A DNA stretch of 40,413 nt, taken from Bacillota bacterium. GTDB taxonomy: Bacteria > Bacillota > Clostridia > Oscillospirales > Acutalibacteraceae. The first letter of the stretch is position 1. Each line of letters begins with the position of its first letter. The DNA is taken from the NCBI GenBank assembly GCA_023416955.1, contig JAEZGM010000048.1, forward strand, positions 1 through 40,413, in the 5' to 3' direction. The translations under genes were made by a program, and so were the position numbers. Under the pieces are notes generated by a model, which did no database searches, was not told the DNA's origin, and saw nothing but the letters and a program-made list of their open reading frames with translations. Below are positions 15,250 through 23,402 of this stretch, in pieces.

Positions 15250-16069
15250 TGTTATAAAAGCTTCGCAATACGGCGATGTCGGCGTGCAAAGCCAGAGCGT
15301 CCACCCGTCCGAGCTTCCCCGCTCCCGTGCCGCGGGCAGCAGCCCGAAGGCCGTAAAGGAACAGCATCAGGCTATTGTAAATGAAGCGTTCCATAAAGCG
15401 AAAGACATCGTCGAGGCGGCTCAGAACTACAGCCTGAATCAGCTGAAGGAATCTGCAGCACGCATGAATGAAGAATGCGCCGAGATGAAAATCAGGAGCT
15501 ATGAGGAAGGGTACAGCGAAGGTCTTTCCAAAGGGAACGAGGAAGGATTGAAGCTGGGCCAAGAGGAAGGCTACCGGCAGGGATTCAAAAAGGCTGAAGA
15601 AGAATTCGAGAGCAGAAAAACCGAACTGGAAGCGGAGTATCAGAAAAAGCTTGATACAGCACAGAAACAGATCAGCGCACTGCTTGAGGCAATTGAAAAT
15701 AAAAAATCGGAAATTCTGACAGATTTTGAAGAGGACTTGGAAGGCTTGTCCATTGCAATTGCCCGAAAGGTCGTTCAAAAGGAGTTAAGTACGGATGAGA
15801 CGGCGCTACGTTCAATCATTGAGAATGTACTGGAGCCTTATCGCAATCAGGCATGGGTCAAAATCAGTATTTCGCCTGCCGACGCGCCAAAGTTGATGAA
15901 AGCCGACCAAAGTATTGCCCTTGATCTGCACAAGATTTCCGATAACATTAAGATTGTTCCAGATCCGAATCTGAATGAGGGCGGTTGCCTCGTTGAATTG
16001 CCGGACAGGCTGATTGACGCGGGCACCGATACCCAGCTGAATGAAATAAAAACAAAATTGGAACTTTAG
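15233..16069 (+). CDS. fliH: FliH, regulator of the export ATPase
   Basis: Peripheral export protein that binds FliI and links it to the C ring. The 278-residue protein has an N-terminal region rich in Ala/Gln, a run of GxxxG-type repeats (EEGYSEGLSKGNEEGLKLGQ, then EEGYRQGF, about residues 85-122) that marks FliH/YscL, a coiled coil, and a C-terminal domain (GLSIAIARKVVQKELSTDE, then VPDPNLNEGGCLVELPDRLIDAGTDTQLNEI). The start is uncertain: ATG 15233 lies almost on its AAAGG, while TTG 15242 has GGATGAGG upstream at better distance. It overlaps fliG by 17 bases in the longer reading. Confidence 0.92.
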   Translation: MRLLPSVIKASQYGDVGVQSQSVHPSELPRSRAAGSSPKAVKEQHQAIVNEAFHKAKDIVEAAQNYSLNQLKESAARMNEECAEMKIRSYEEGYSEGLSKGNEEGLKLGQEEGYRQGFKKAEEEFESRKTELEAEYQKKLDTAQKQISALLEAIENKKSEILTDFEEDLEGLSIAIARKVVQKELSTDETALRSIIENVLEPYRNQAWVKISISPADAPKLMKADQSIALDLHKISDNIKIVPDPNLNEGGCLVELPDRLIDAGTDTQLNEIKTKLEL

Positions 16070-16117
16070 AATCGGGTTTCGGTTCATCTTTCGATTTTTA
16101 CAATGGAGCGTGGTGGA

Positions 16118-17416
16118 ATGAGCTTTGAAACTGCATACGACACACTGGCTAAGCTGAATCCGCTTCGCTGTATGGGAAAAGTGAAAAATATTGTCGGTAT
16201 GATGATCGAAGTCAGCGGACTTGACGGGAATGTCGGCGATATTTGTACCATTCAGACCGCGGGTGACGCGCCGGAAATTCTGGCGGAGATCATCGGCTAC
16301 AAAAATGAGAATCTTTTACTGATGGCCTATGGCGACGTAAAAGGAATCGGTCTGGGCAGCCTTGTCAGTTCCACAAAAAACAAGCTGCGCGTCCCCGTTG
16401 GCGATTTCCTGGTCGGCAGAACGATTGATTCAACCGGCCGCCCGATTGACGGAAAAGGGGACTTCGCCCCTACAGAATATTACAATGTGGATTCCGCTTA
16501 CACCAATCCGCTGGAAAGACCCAGAATCAGCCAGCAGTTGACGTTCGGCATTAAAGCAATTGACGGAATGCTTACCATTGGTAAAGGGCAGAGAATGGGA
16601 ATCTTCGCCGGAAGCGGCGTGGGAAAAAGTACTCTTCTCGGTATGATCGCGAAAAATGTGAAAGCAGATATTAATGTGATTGCCCTTGTGGGTGAACGTG
16701 GACGTGAAGTTGCTGAGTTTATCGAAAAAGACCTTGGTCCGGAAGGACTGGCGCGCTCCGTACTTGTAGTCGCAACCTCCGATCAGCCCGCGATGTACCG
16801 TGTGAAGTGTGCGGCCGTAGCGACCGCCATTGCGGAATATTTTAAAGATCAGGGTAAAGACGTCCTTTTGATGATGGATTCGCTGACACGCTTTGCAATG
16901 GCGCAAAGGGAAATCGGGCTCGCCGCAGGCGAGCCGCCTATCGCGAGGGGGTATACCCCTTCCATATACGCAGAACTGCCGAAGCTTCTGGAACGAAGCG
17001 GTAATTTCCGTACCGGCTCCATCACCGGAATTTACACGGTTTTGGTAGAAGGCGACGATACCAATGAACCTATTTCCGACACCGTACGCGGTATTATAGA
17101 TGGGCACATTGTTCTGACGCGGGATCTGGCGCATCGCAATCACTATCCGGCAATCGATGTTAACGCCAGCATTTCCAGACTGATGAACGATATTGTCGGA
17201 GACGAGCATAAGCAAGCCGCTTCAAAAATCAGAGATTTACTTTCCCTCTATTATCAGAACTATGATTTGATATCAATCGGCGCGTACAAACCGGGCATGA
17301 ACCATCGTTTGGACGAAGCCGTTAATAAGATAGATTCCATCAATGCTTTCCTTTGCCAAAAAGTAGGCGAGAATTTTTCCTATGAGCAAACGATTCAAAT
17401 TATGAAAGAATTGTAA
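16118..17416 (+). CDS. fliI: FliI, flagellum-specific export ATPase
   Basis: Hexameric ATPase that unloads chaperones and feeds substrates to the export gate. The 432-residue protein has Walker A AGSGVGKST at 164-172, the catalytic Glu in VGERGREV (Glu193), a Walker B strand (DVLLMMDSLTRFAMAQRE) and the YTPSIYAELPKLLERSG segment. All are shared with F1 beta and type III ATPases. ATG 16118 is chosen: GGAGCGTGG lies just ahead, whereas the ATG at 16103 has no ribosome site. The next gene, fliJ, follows without a gap. Confidence 0.97.
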   Translation: MSFETAYDTLAKLNPLRCMGKVKNIVGMMIEVSGLDGNVGDICTIQTAGDAPEILAEIIGYKNENLLLMAYGDVKGIGLGSLVSSTKNKLRVPVGDFLVGRTIDSTGRPIDGKGDFAPTEYYNVDSAYTNPLERPRISQQLTFGIKAIDGMLTIGKGQRMGIFAGSGVGKSTLLGMIAKNVKADINVIALVGERGREVAEFIEKDLGPEGLARSVLVVATSDQPAMYRVKCAAVATAIAEYFKDQGKDVLLMMDSLTRFAMAQREIGLAAGEPPIARGYTPSIYAELPKLLERSGNFRTGSITGIYTVLVEGDDTNEPISDTVRGIIDGHIVLTRDLAHRNHYPAIDVNASISRLMNDIVGDEHKQAASKIRDLLSLYYQNYDLISIGAYKPGMNHRLDEAVNKIDSINAFLCQKVGENFSYEQTIQIMKEL

Positions 17417-17425
17417 GTGAGCGTT

Positions 17426-17869
17426 ATGAAGAAATTTGTGTTTTCCCTTGAAAAAGTGCTGGATTTTAAACAGCAGACATTAAATGTCAAAAAAAGTGAA
17501 TTGGCTTCCTTTCAGCAGAAGCTGCGGGAGATGGAACGGCAGATTGAGGAACTAAACAACCGGTTTGTGCAATCCAACCGAAAAATGGTGGAAGAAATGC
17601 AGACCGGCCTTTGCGCAAATGATATTGTCGTCTACAAAATGTATTTTGATACGCTGAATCGGAAAATTCAAAAGCTGCTTGAGGATAAGAAAAATCTTCT
17701 GAAAGTTATTGAACAGAAAAAAAGCGATATCGTTCAGATGAATAGTGAAATTTCCGGTTTTGAAAAACTTCGTGACAAACAGCTGGAGCAATATCTCAAA
17801 ACTGTTCGAAAGGGCGAAGAGCTGGCGATTGAGGAATTTGTCAGCCAGGCTCGCAGCGCAGCCTATTGA
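17426..17869 (+). CDS. fliJ: FliJ, export stalk protein
   Basis: Coiled-coil stalk in the FliI ring that promotes export. The 147-residue product is almost entirely helical and highly charged (FVFSLEKVLDFKQQTLNVKKSE, then REMERQIEELNNRF, then KIQKLLEDKKNLLKVIEQKKSDI), with the usual FliJ N terminus. GTG 17417 is an alternative start directly after the fliI stop. Sequence identity within this family is low, so position after fliI carries much of the assignment. Confidence 0.9.
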   Translation: MKKFVFSLEKVLDFKQQTLNVKKSELASFQQKLREMERQIEELNNRFVQSNRKMVEEMQTGLCANDIVVYKMYFDTLNRKIQKLLEDKKNLLKVIEQKKSDIVQMNSEISGFEKLRDKQLEQYLKTVRKGEELAIEEFVSQARSAAY

Positions 17870-17925
17870 TCTAATAATAAGTACTTTAATGATAGACAAG
17901 TGAATTTTAAGAAGGAGGTGAAAAT

Positions 17926-19200
17926 ATGATACAGCAAATTTCAACGCTCCCGGTACAGCCCGAAGTAAAACCACAGACTGTGAATGCACAGGATCCCGAT
18001 CAGAGTTTTCAAACGGTTTTGAAGCAGACTTCCGATAAGCTGAATGCAAAGCAGGATCCTAAATCGGACAAGACCGTGAAGGATGAAAAGTCACCTGAAA
18101 AGGAAGCGGATGCACCAGTGACTTCGACTGACGCAGCAGCGCTCAACGGTTTATTGGCTCCGGTAACCCCACAAATTCAGGAGCTTTCCCAAGCACCATC
18201 GGCGACATCGGTTTCCGTATTGGCGGTATCCGCCCTTACCGAAAGCCCTTCAGGCGCTGCGCTGAACTTACCGGCGGCAACAGCAGATTCCAATACAAAA
18301 GCGGCCACGGTATCGCCTCAGCCTAAGATAACAGCGGTTGCTGATACACAGCAAAACAACTTTAAATCCGTGTCTACCCCGCTGAATTCTGCAGAGAAAC
18401 CGGCCGCAACGCAAAGCGTTGTTTCCGCTTTAACGCAGAACGAAGTACCAAAGCAGACGGCGGTACTGCAAAGTGAAGCCGCGCAGCAAATCAGCACTTC
18501 TGCACCGCAGCAGGATACAGTGCCGACATCCAGGCCAACCACAGGCATTCAGTCGTCCGTTCAGACGGCGGCGGAACCGACAGTTGCTCCGGCAGTGGCG
18601 AAGAGCCAGTCCGGGCAGGGAGCTGCCGAACAGCTTCAGCAATCGTCTTCGCAGCCGCAGAAAGCCGTTCAGGTTTCGGAAAAAGAGGTACAGCCCAGTC
18701 AGGTTTCCGCTTTTCAGCAGATGATGCAGACGGGCAACGTTATTATTAAGGTTTCCGATGCACAACCGGCGGCGGTAAAAACCGTTCCGCAGCAGCTGAC
18801 GGACAAAATCACTTTGAATTATAAGGCGGGGAAACCCCAGTTCGAAATGGATCTTTACCCGAAGGAGCTCGGGAAAGTAACGGTAAAGCTTGCAATGCAA
18901 AGCGGAGCGCTTACGGTGGAAATCGCTGCGGCGAACCCGAAAACGCAGAGCTTGCTCATGTCCAGTTCCGGCGAAATCCGTTCGTTGCTTGAGTCCACAG
19001 CACACCAGCCGGTTCAGATTATGCAGCCTACACAGGAAGCATACGGTTACCAGCAGAGTGAAAGCGGTTCCCATGCAAGACAGCAACAGCAGCAGCAGGC
19101 GCATACGGCTGTAAACCGGTTTGCGGAAGACAGCAACGAGGCGACGGAAGACTTTCTTTCCGTAATCCAGCAACTCAGAATGAAAGCCAGCATGGTATAG
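17926..19200 (+). CDS. fliK: FliK, hook-length control protein
   Basis: Secreted ruler that ends hook growth and switches export to filament proteins. The 424-residue protein is low-complexity for about 290 residues (Ala, Gln, Ser, Thr, Pro), as expected for the disordered ruler part. A C-terminal flg_hook domain follows (KPQFEMDLYPKELGKVTVKLAMQSGALTVEIAA, then LLMSSSGEIRSLLEST), then a Gln-rich tail. Ribosome site GAAGGAGGTG precedes ATG 17926. The stop codon TAG is fused to a short repeat element (19200-19242). Confidence 0.93.
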   Translation: MIQQISTLPVQPEVKPQTVNAQDPDQSFQTVLKQTSDKLNAKQDPKSDKTVKDEKSPEKEADAPVTSTDAAALNGLLAPVTPQIQELSQAPSATSVSVLAVSALTESPSGAALNLPAATADSNTKAATVSPQPKITAVADTQQNNFKSVSTPLNSAEKPAATQSVVSALTQNEVPKQTAVLQSEAAQQISTSAPQQDTVPTSRPTTGIQSSVQTAAEPTVAPAVAKSQSGQGAAEQLQQSSSQPQKAVQVSEKEVQPSQVSAFQQMMQTGNVIIKVSDAQPAAVKTVPQQLTDKITLNYKAGKPQFEMDLYPKELGKVTVKLAMQSGALTVEIAAANPKTQSLLMSSSGEIRSLLESTAHQPVQIMQPTQEAYGYQQSESGSHARQQQQQQAHTAVNRFAEDSNEATEDFLSVIQQLRMKASMV

Positions 19201-19242
19201 GCCTTGTTTATGTAGTGCAAAGTCTTGTCTGTTTCGAAAGCC
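19200..19242. mobile_element. Degenerate MITE-like element on the fliK stop codon
   Basis: Starts GGCCTTGTTT at the G of the fliK TAG stop and ends GAAAGCC followed by TA. The interior TGCAAAGTCTTGTCTGTTTCGA aligns with the interior of the element after flgK (TGCAAAATCTAGTCTATTTTTGA). About 10 bases near the right end are missing compared with that copy, so the inverted ends pair imperfectly. It separates fliK from the flgD ribosome site AAAGGAG. Confidence 0.55.
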
Positions 19243-19262
19243 TAGGAAAGGAGTGAAACCAT

Positions 19263-19967
19263 TTGGACGTTAACCAAATTAATACTTACAAAGCGAATAC
19301 CAGTACGGGCTCCAGCTCAAAAAGCTCTGGTACAGGCTCCGGTTCCGCAGTTGACATGAACATGTTTCTGAAGCTGCTGTCTACTGAAATGTCGAATCAG
19401 GATTCCATGAACCCGATGGACAACACCCAGTTTATTTCCCAGCTCGCGCAGTTTACTTCCCTGCAGGAAATGCAGAATCTTTCCAACACGGCTAGTTCCC
19501 AGTACAGCGCTTCTATAGCACAGTACGGCGCATCCTTTGTCGGCAAGACTGTTCATGTTGCCGCGTACGACAGCAGCGACAAGTATGTCGAAGATACCGG
19601 CATTGTCACAAACTGCGATTATTCTACGGGATCACCTTCGCTGATTGTCAACGGAAAAGCGTACACGCTGTCTTCCGTTATGGAAGTCGTCAACGATTCC
19701 AACTCCAATTCGTTCCAATACGGTGCATCGCTTGTCGGAAAATCGGTGACGGTTAACACAAAAGACAGCGCCGGCGCGGCTACAACGGTCACGGGTATTG
19801 TGAGCGGGTGCAATTATACATCGGGCAATGTCACAATTGTCATAAACGGGAACTCTTATAATCTTTCCGCGATTAAGTCGGTTGCACAGCCGTCCGATAC
19901 GACTCCCGTACCGACAGGAACATCCACGGAGACCGGTTTGGATGATACGGCAAAGGCGCAGGCTTAA
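19263..19967 (+). CDS. flgD: FlgD, hook-capping scaffold protein with a duplicated C-terminal module
   Basis: Cap under which hook subunits polymerise. In 234 residues the conserved N-terminal FlgD block is clear (VDMNMFLKLLSTEMSNQDSMNPMD, then TQFISQLAQFTSLQEMQNLSN). The C-terminal part consists of two similar modules of about 56 residues: QYGASFVGKTVHVAAYDSSD to VNGKAYTLSSVMEVV (about 88-144) and QYGASLVGKSVTVNTKDSAG to INGNSYNLSAIKSV (about 151-206). The start is TTG 19263 after AAAGGAG. It follows fliK and precedes the TIGR02530-like gene, as in many clostridia. Confidence 0.95.
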   Translation: MDVNQINTYKANTSTGSSSKSSGTGSGSAVDMNMFLKLLSTEMSNQDSMNPMDNTQFISQLAQFTSLQEMQNLSNTASSQYSASIAQYGASFVGKTVHVAAYDSSDKYVEDTGIVTNCDYSTGSPSLIVNGKAYTLSSVMEVVNDSNSNSFQYGASLVGKSVTVNTKDSAGAATTVTGIVSGCNYTSGNVTIVINGNSYNLSAIKSVAQPSDTTPVPTGTSTETGLDDTAKAQA

Positions 19968-20015
19968 AAGCAAGACCCGAGTTATGCAAGCAGGAATTCT
20001 TCGAAAGGAGAAGTC

Positions 20016-20423
20016 ATGGAAGACATACAATTCCAAAAGAATTATTCCGCTTTGATCAGCCCCAGCTACCCTGTAGCACCGTCCGGCAGCAATACATCGA
20101 GAACCGGTGCGGTGGACAAATCCACCAGCGATTTTTCCAAGCTGTTTCAACAGCAGTTGCAAAAAGTTCCGCAGATTACATTTTCCAAACACGCGCTGCA
20201 GCGAATGGACTCACGGCAGATTCAGGTAAGCCCCCAATTGCTTTCCCAAATCGGCGGAGCGGTGGAAAAAGCAAAGTCAAAAGGAATTAAGGATGCGCTG
20301 ATTCTCAGCGGGCAGACAGCCTTTATTGTTAATGTGCCGAGCGGCACAGTGGTTACCACTATGAACGGTCAGGAAATGACCGACAACGTATTTACCAATA
20401 TCGACGGAGCCGTCATTATATAA
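20016..20423 (+). CDS. Flagellar operon protein of the TIGR02530 type
   Basis: Small protein found between flgD and flgE in Gram-positive flagellar operons; its exact role is unknown. The 135-residue product has the family core ITFSKHALQRMDSRQIQVSP (about 53-72), then the GGAVEKAKSKGIKDALILSG block and a C-terminal strand pair (TAFIVNVPSGTVVTTMNG). ATG 20016 follows AAAGGAGAAG. Lacks signal peptide or membrane helices; the N-terminal 50 residues are low in conservation. Confidence 0.88.
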   Translation: MEDIQFQKNYSALISPSYPVAPSGSNTSRTGAVDKSTSDFSKLFQQQLQKVPQITFSKHALQRMDSRQIQVSPQLLSQIGGAVEKAKSKGIKDALILSGQTAFIVNVPSGTVVTTMNGQEMTDNVFTNIDGAVII

Positions 20424-20505
20424 CCGGACCTCTTGAGGAAGTTATCGGGCTTTGAACGACAGAGAAGCCCTGCGGCAATGTCAAACAGAAAGTGAGAGGA
20501 TAAAA

Positions 20506-21696
20506 ATGTTAAGATCATTATCATCCGGTGTTGCCGGACTTCAGTCCCATCAGACGCAGTTTGATGTTATCGGCAACAACGTTTCAAACGTAAATACCAA
20601 TGGCTTTAAAGCTTCCAGAAGCACCTTTCGCGATGTTTATTATCAGACGCTGAACGGCGCGACGAACGCGAGCGGCAATCTGGGCGGCTCCAATCCGTCA
20701 CAGATCGGCTACGGCTCCCAGGTGGCTTCGGTCGACGTACTGAACACCCGCGCGGGTTTTGTTTCCACTGGCCGCGCGACGGACTGCTACATTAACGGCG
20801 AGGGCTACTTTGTCGTAAAAGACGGCGCGGGAAACGAAAAGCTGACTCAGGTCGGTACTTTCGGTTTCGACGGAAACGGCAACTTCGTGGACGGCAACAA
20901 CAATTTCGTCTGCGGCTATCCGGTCAGCTACAGCACCAACACCGTCAGTGTCGGCGGCGCGAACGTTGATTTCGGAAAAGCAAATGCGGCTGACCTGAGC
21001 GGCTACACCGTCAAGGTGGTCTATGACTCCGCTGCTGCTAGTTCAAATGTTCTTGCAGATACCGGTACAAAAACCATTACAGTGACATATAAGCCGGACG
21101 CAACCAACCCCGATTTGACAAAAGACGGCTTGCAGACTCTTTTGGGCGGAGCATGGACTTGGCAGAACAATGGCGCTGCCGGAACGGCCCCCACGGGCTT
21201 TGTGACGACGGACCTGAAAGTAGCTGGCGCCGGTGCTACGCCCGCGGATACCGCAAAAATCGCGGCGACCACGGGCATGATCTCAAATACTGCGGTTTTC
21301 AACAAAGCCGACGGGCCGCAGAAAATCATCAATTCCTTCGGCGAACTGAAAAATATCTCCATTGGTACGGACGGCACGATTACCGGCGAAGATAAAAACG
21401 GTAAGATTCAGACGGTCGGTCAGCTGGCTCTTGCCAACGTTCCGAACCCGGACGCTCTGACGATGGAAGGCAATTCCTATTACAAAGCGGCCAACAATAC
21501 GGGTACAATTACCTACAACAACCCTGGCAACGACAATACCGGCACTTTGAAAACCGGCGGTCTCGAAGGCTCCAACGTCGACTTGGCGAACGAATTTTCC
21601 AACATGATCGTAACGCAGAGAGGCTTTCAGGCCAACTCGAAAATCATTACTGTCAGCGATGAGATGCTGGAAACTCTGGTTAATATGAAGAGATAA
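20506..21696 (+). CDS. flgE: FlgE, flagellar hook protein
   Basis: Subunit of the flexible hook. The 396-residue product starts MLRSLSSGVAGLQSHQTQFD and carries VIGNNVSNVNTNGFKASRSTF, the axial-protein signature. A FlgE-type central domain follows (YVVKDGAGNEKLTQVGTFGFDGNGNFVDG), and the C-terminal coil has ANEFSNMIVTQRGFQANSKI. Size and position after flgD mark it as hook rather than rod protein. ATG 20506 has AGAGGA upstream; the frame is open to 20452, but that part lies before the ribosome site. Confidence 0.95.
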   Translation: MLRSLSSGVAGLQSHQTQFDVIGNNVSNVNTNGFKASRSTFRDVYYQTLNGATNASGNLGGSNPSQIGYGSQVASVDVLNTRAGFVSTGRATDCYINGEGYFVVKDGAGNEKLTQVGTFGFDGNGNFVDGNNNFVCGYPVSYSTNTVSVGGANVDFGKANAADLSGYTVKVVYDSAAASSNVLADTGTKTITVTYKPDATNPDLTKDGLQTLLGGAWTWQNNGAAGTAPTGFVTTDLKVAGAGATPADTAKIAATTGMISNTAVFNKADGPQKIINSFGELKNISIGTDGTITGEDKNGKIQTVGQLALANVPNPDALTMEGNSYYKAANNTGTITYNNPGNDNTGTLKTGGLEGSNVDLANEFSNMIVTQRGFQANSKIITVSDEMLETLVNMKR

Positions 21697-21772
21697 TGAA
21701 ATGGTTTGCTGAAACCGGAACCGCGTTGGCGGTTCCGGCAGCGGCAAATACAGTTGAGAGGGTGCGGAAAAG

Positions 21773-21976
21773 ATGATTGTGTTAACCAATTTAAATGGAA
21801 TTGAATTTGTTCTGAACAGCAACCTGATTGAAACAATTGAAAATATCCCCGAAACTAAAGTGACGCTTACTTCCGGAAAATATTATTTGGTCAGTGAGCA
21901 AAGAGAAGAAATTATTAAAAAAGTGATTGCATACAACCGCCAGATTTTTAAAGATACCGTTAAAATTGTGGAGTGA
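21773..21976 (+). CDS. flbD: FlbD family flagellar protein
   Basis: Small protein (67 residues) of unknown biochemical role found between flgE and motA/fliL in Firmicutes and other phyla (SwrD in Bacillus, where it supports motor power). It reads MIVLTNLNGIEFVLNSNLIE, then KVTLTSGKYYLVSEQREEIIKKVIAYNRQIF, a full-length match to the family. This is distinct from the unrelated Caulobacter FlbD regulator. The downstream motA, motB and fliL genes that usually follow are missing here. Confidence 0.9.
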   Translation: MIVLTNLNGIEFVLNSNLIETIENIPETKVTLTSGKYYLVSEQREEIIKKVIAYNRQIFKDTVKIVE

Positions 21977-22222
21977 CTCCTCAGAAAGTTTTCTGCGGCG
22001 CGGTATGACGGTTTATCACACAGTGAAACGCAGTTTGGTATTCATGCGCGCACCGGTTCAGCGGAATATATTTTAAACGGCAGCATCTCCAAAGCGGCGT
22101 TTAATTTATTCAGAGGTCAGGCGGATTCAGTCAGCGGATCAGCGGTTTACGCCCTAAAGAAACCAGCGGTTGTTGTGGGATTTTAAGGGCTTCTATAAAT
22201 CAATGTGGGAAATGGTGGTTAT
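21977..22222 (+). other. 246-base gap where motA, motB and fliL would be expected
   Basis: No gene is recognised. The flbD frame stays open for 69 further codons after the flbD stop, to a TAA at 22184-22186 (LLRKFSAARYDGLSHSETQF at its start). It has no usable start codon or ribosome site and no similarity that I can name. The stretch may be a remnant or chance. Confidence 0.45.
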
Positions 22223-23218
22223 ATGGCGGAAATTTTATCACAGCAGCAGATTGATGAACTTCTCGGCAGTTTACAAAGCGGAAACGTGGATTTTAAGGAG
22301 ATCGAGAAGCAGAACAGCGGCCCCAAAATAAAAGAATACGACTTTATGTCGCCAAAAAAGTTTTCCCGCGAACAGCTGAAACTGCTCGACAATGTATTTG
22401 ACAGTTTTTCCAGAACATTCAGCCTTCAGCTTTCCAGCATGCTTCGCACGACCTGTCAGATGGAAGTCCTTCAGGTGGAAGAAGAAGAATACCGTGAATT
22501 TAACAATGCGCTGAACGATTCTGTCCTGGTCGCTGTGATCGGAATGCATAATGAGGAAAACCGGATCGATGACAAGCAAATCCTGATGGAAATGTCGCGC
22601 TCCATTTCATTTTCCATTTTGGACCGCTTGCTGGGCGGAAATGGTTCAGGTTACAGGATTGACCGGGACTATACCGATATTGAGCTTTCTTTGCTGGAAT
22701 ATCTGTTCAAGCAGGTTTTGACACTGCTGAAAAACGCGTGGGGCAATTACATCGAAATTGACCATACGCTGGATATGATTGAAACAAATTCCCGGCTCAT
22801 GCAGTCTATACAGCCTGATGAATCCGTTGCGATTATTGTAGTTGAAATCACGCTGGACAATCTGAAGGGCAACATGAACATCTGTCTTCCCGCTACCTCT
22901 CTGGAAGAAATTTTCAGGGTATTTAACTCCAAATATGTTAAGATGCCGAAGAAGGATGACCCGGAGATTGAGCGGCAGCGCAAGGAAGTTATACTGCACA
23001 GCCTGAAAGGGACGCCGCTGACTGTATCTGCTATTTTGGGTAAAACCAGCATCACTCTGCGCGACCTTCTCAACTTACAGGCGGAAGACATCATTACATT
23101 GAATACACCCGTTGAAAATAATACCATTGTTGTGAATGTTGAAAAGTCCCCCTGGTTTACAGGCGTCATAGGGTCAAAGAAAAGAAAATACGCTGTAAAA
23201 ATCGAAAAAACTCTCTAG
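22223..23218 (+). CDS. fliM: FliM, rotor switch protein
   Basis: C-ring protein that binds phosphorylated CheY and sets rotation sense. The 331-residue product opens with the CheY-binding peptide AEILSQQQIDELLGSL, followed by YDFMSPKKFSREQLKLLDNVFD, a CheC-like middle domain (ILDRLLGGNGSGY) and a C-terminal SpoA domain. ATG 22223 is preferred to GTG 22205 because the peptide begins there and GGTGG lies just ahead. The TAG stop is fused to the MITE-like element at 23218-23376. Confidence 0.96.
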   Translation: MAEILSQQQIDELLGSLQSGNVDFKEIEKQNSGPKIKEYDFMSPKKFSREQLKLLDNVFDSFSRTFSLQLSSMLRTTCQMEVLQVEEEEYREFNNALNDSVLVAVIGMHNEENRIDDKQILMEMSRSISFSILDRLLGGNGSGYRIDRDYTDIELSLLEYLFKQVLTLLKNAWGNYIEIDHTLDMIETNSRLMQSIQPDESVAIIVVEITLDNLKGNMNICLPATSLEEIFRVFNSKYVKMPKKDDPEIERQRKEVILHSLKGTPLTVSAILGKTSITLRDLLNLQAEDIITLNTPVENNTIVVNVEKSPWFTGVIGSKKRKYAVKIEKTL

Positions 23219-23376
23219 GGCTTGTTTGTAAAATGGTGAATCCTGTGCGAATCGCTAAAAGAATGGCATGAAATTGAGTAATCAAGCGAGCCAAGTTTAC
23301 TCCTGAAAAGAAAAACCGGAATAAAAACTTGCGTTTATGAGTTTAATTCCGTTGTTTTTCTTTTACAAACAAGACC
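23218..23376. mobile_element. 159-bp MITE-like element between fliM and fliY
   Basis: GGGCTTGTTTGTAAAA (23218-23233) and TTTTACAAACAAGACC (23361-23376) are inverted copies matching at 15 of 16 positions. TA flanks both sides (23216-23217 and 23377-23378), consistent with a target duplication, and the left TA belongs to the fliM stop codon TAG. No coding frame is seen inside. The left 45 bases resemble the IS end at 4656, which precedes an IS5-type transposase remnant. Confidence 0.7.
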
Positions 23377-23402
23377 TAATTATAAGATGAAAGGTGATTT
23401 CT

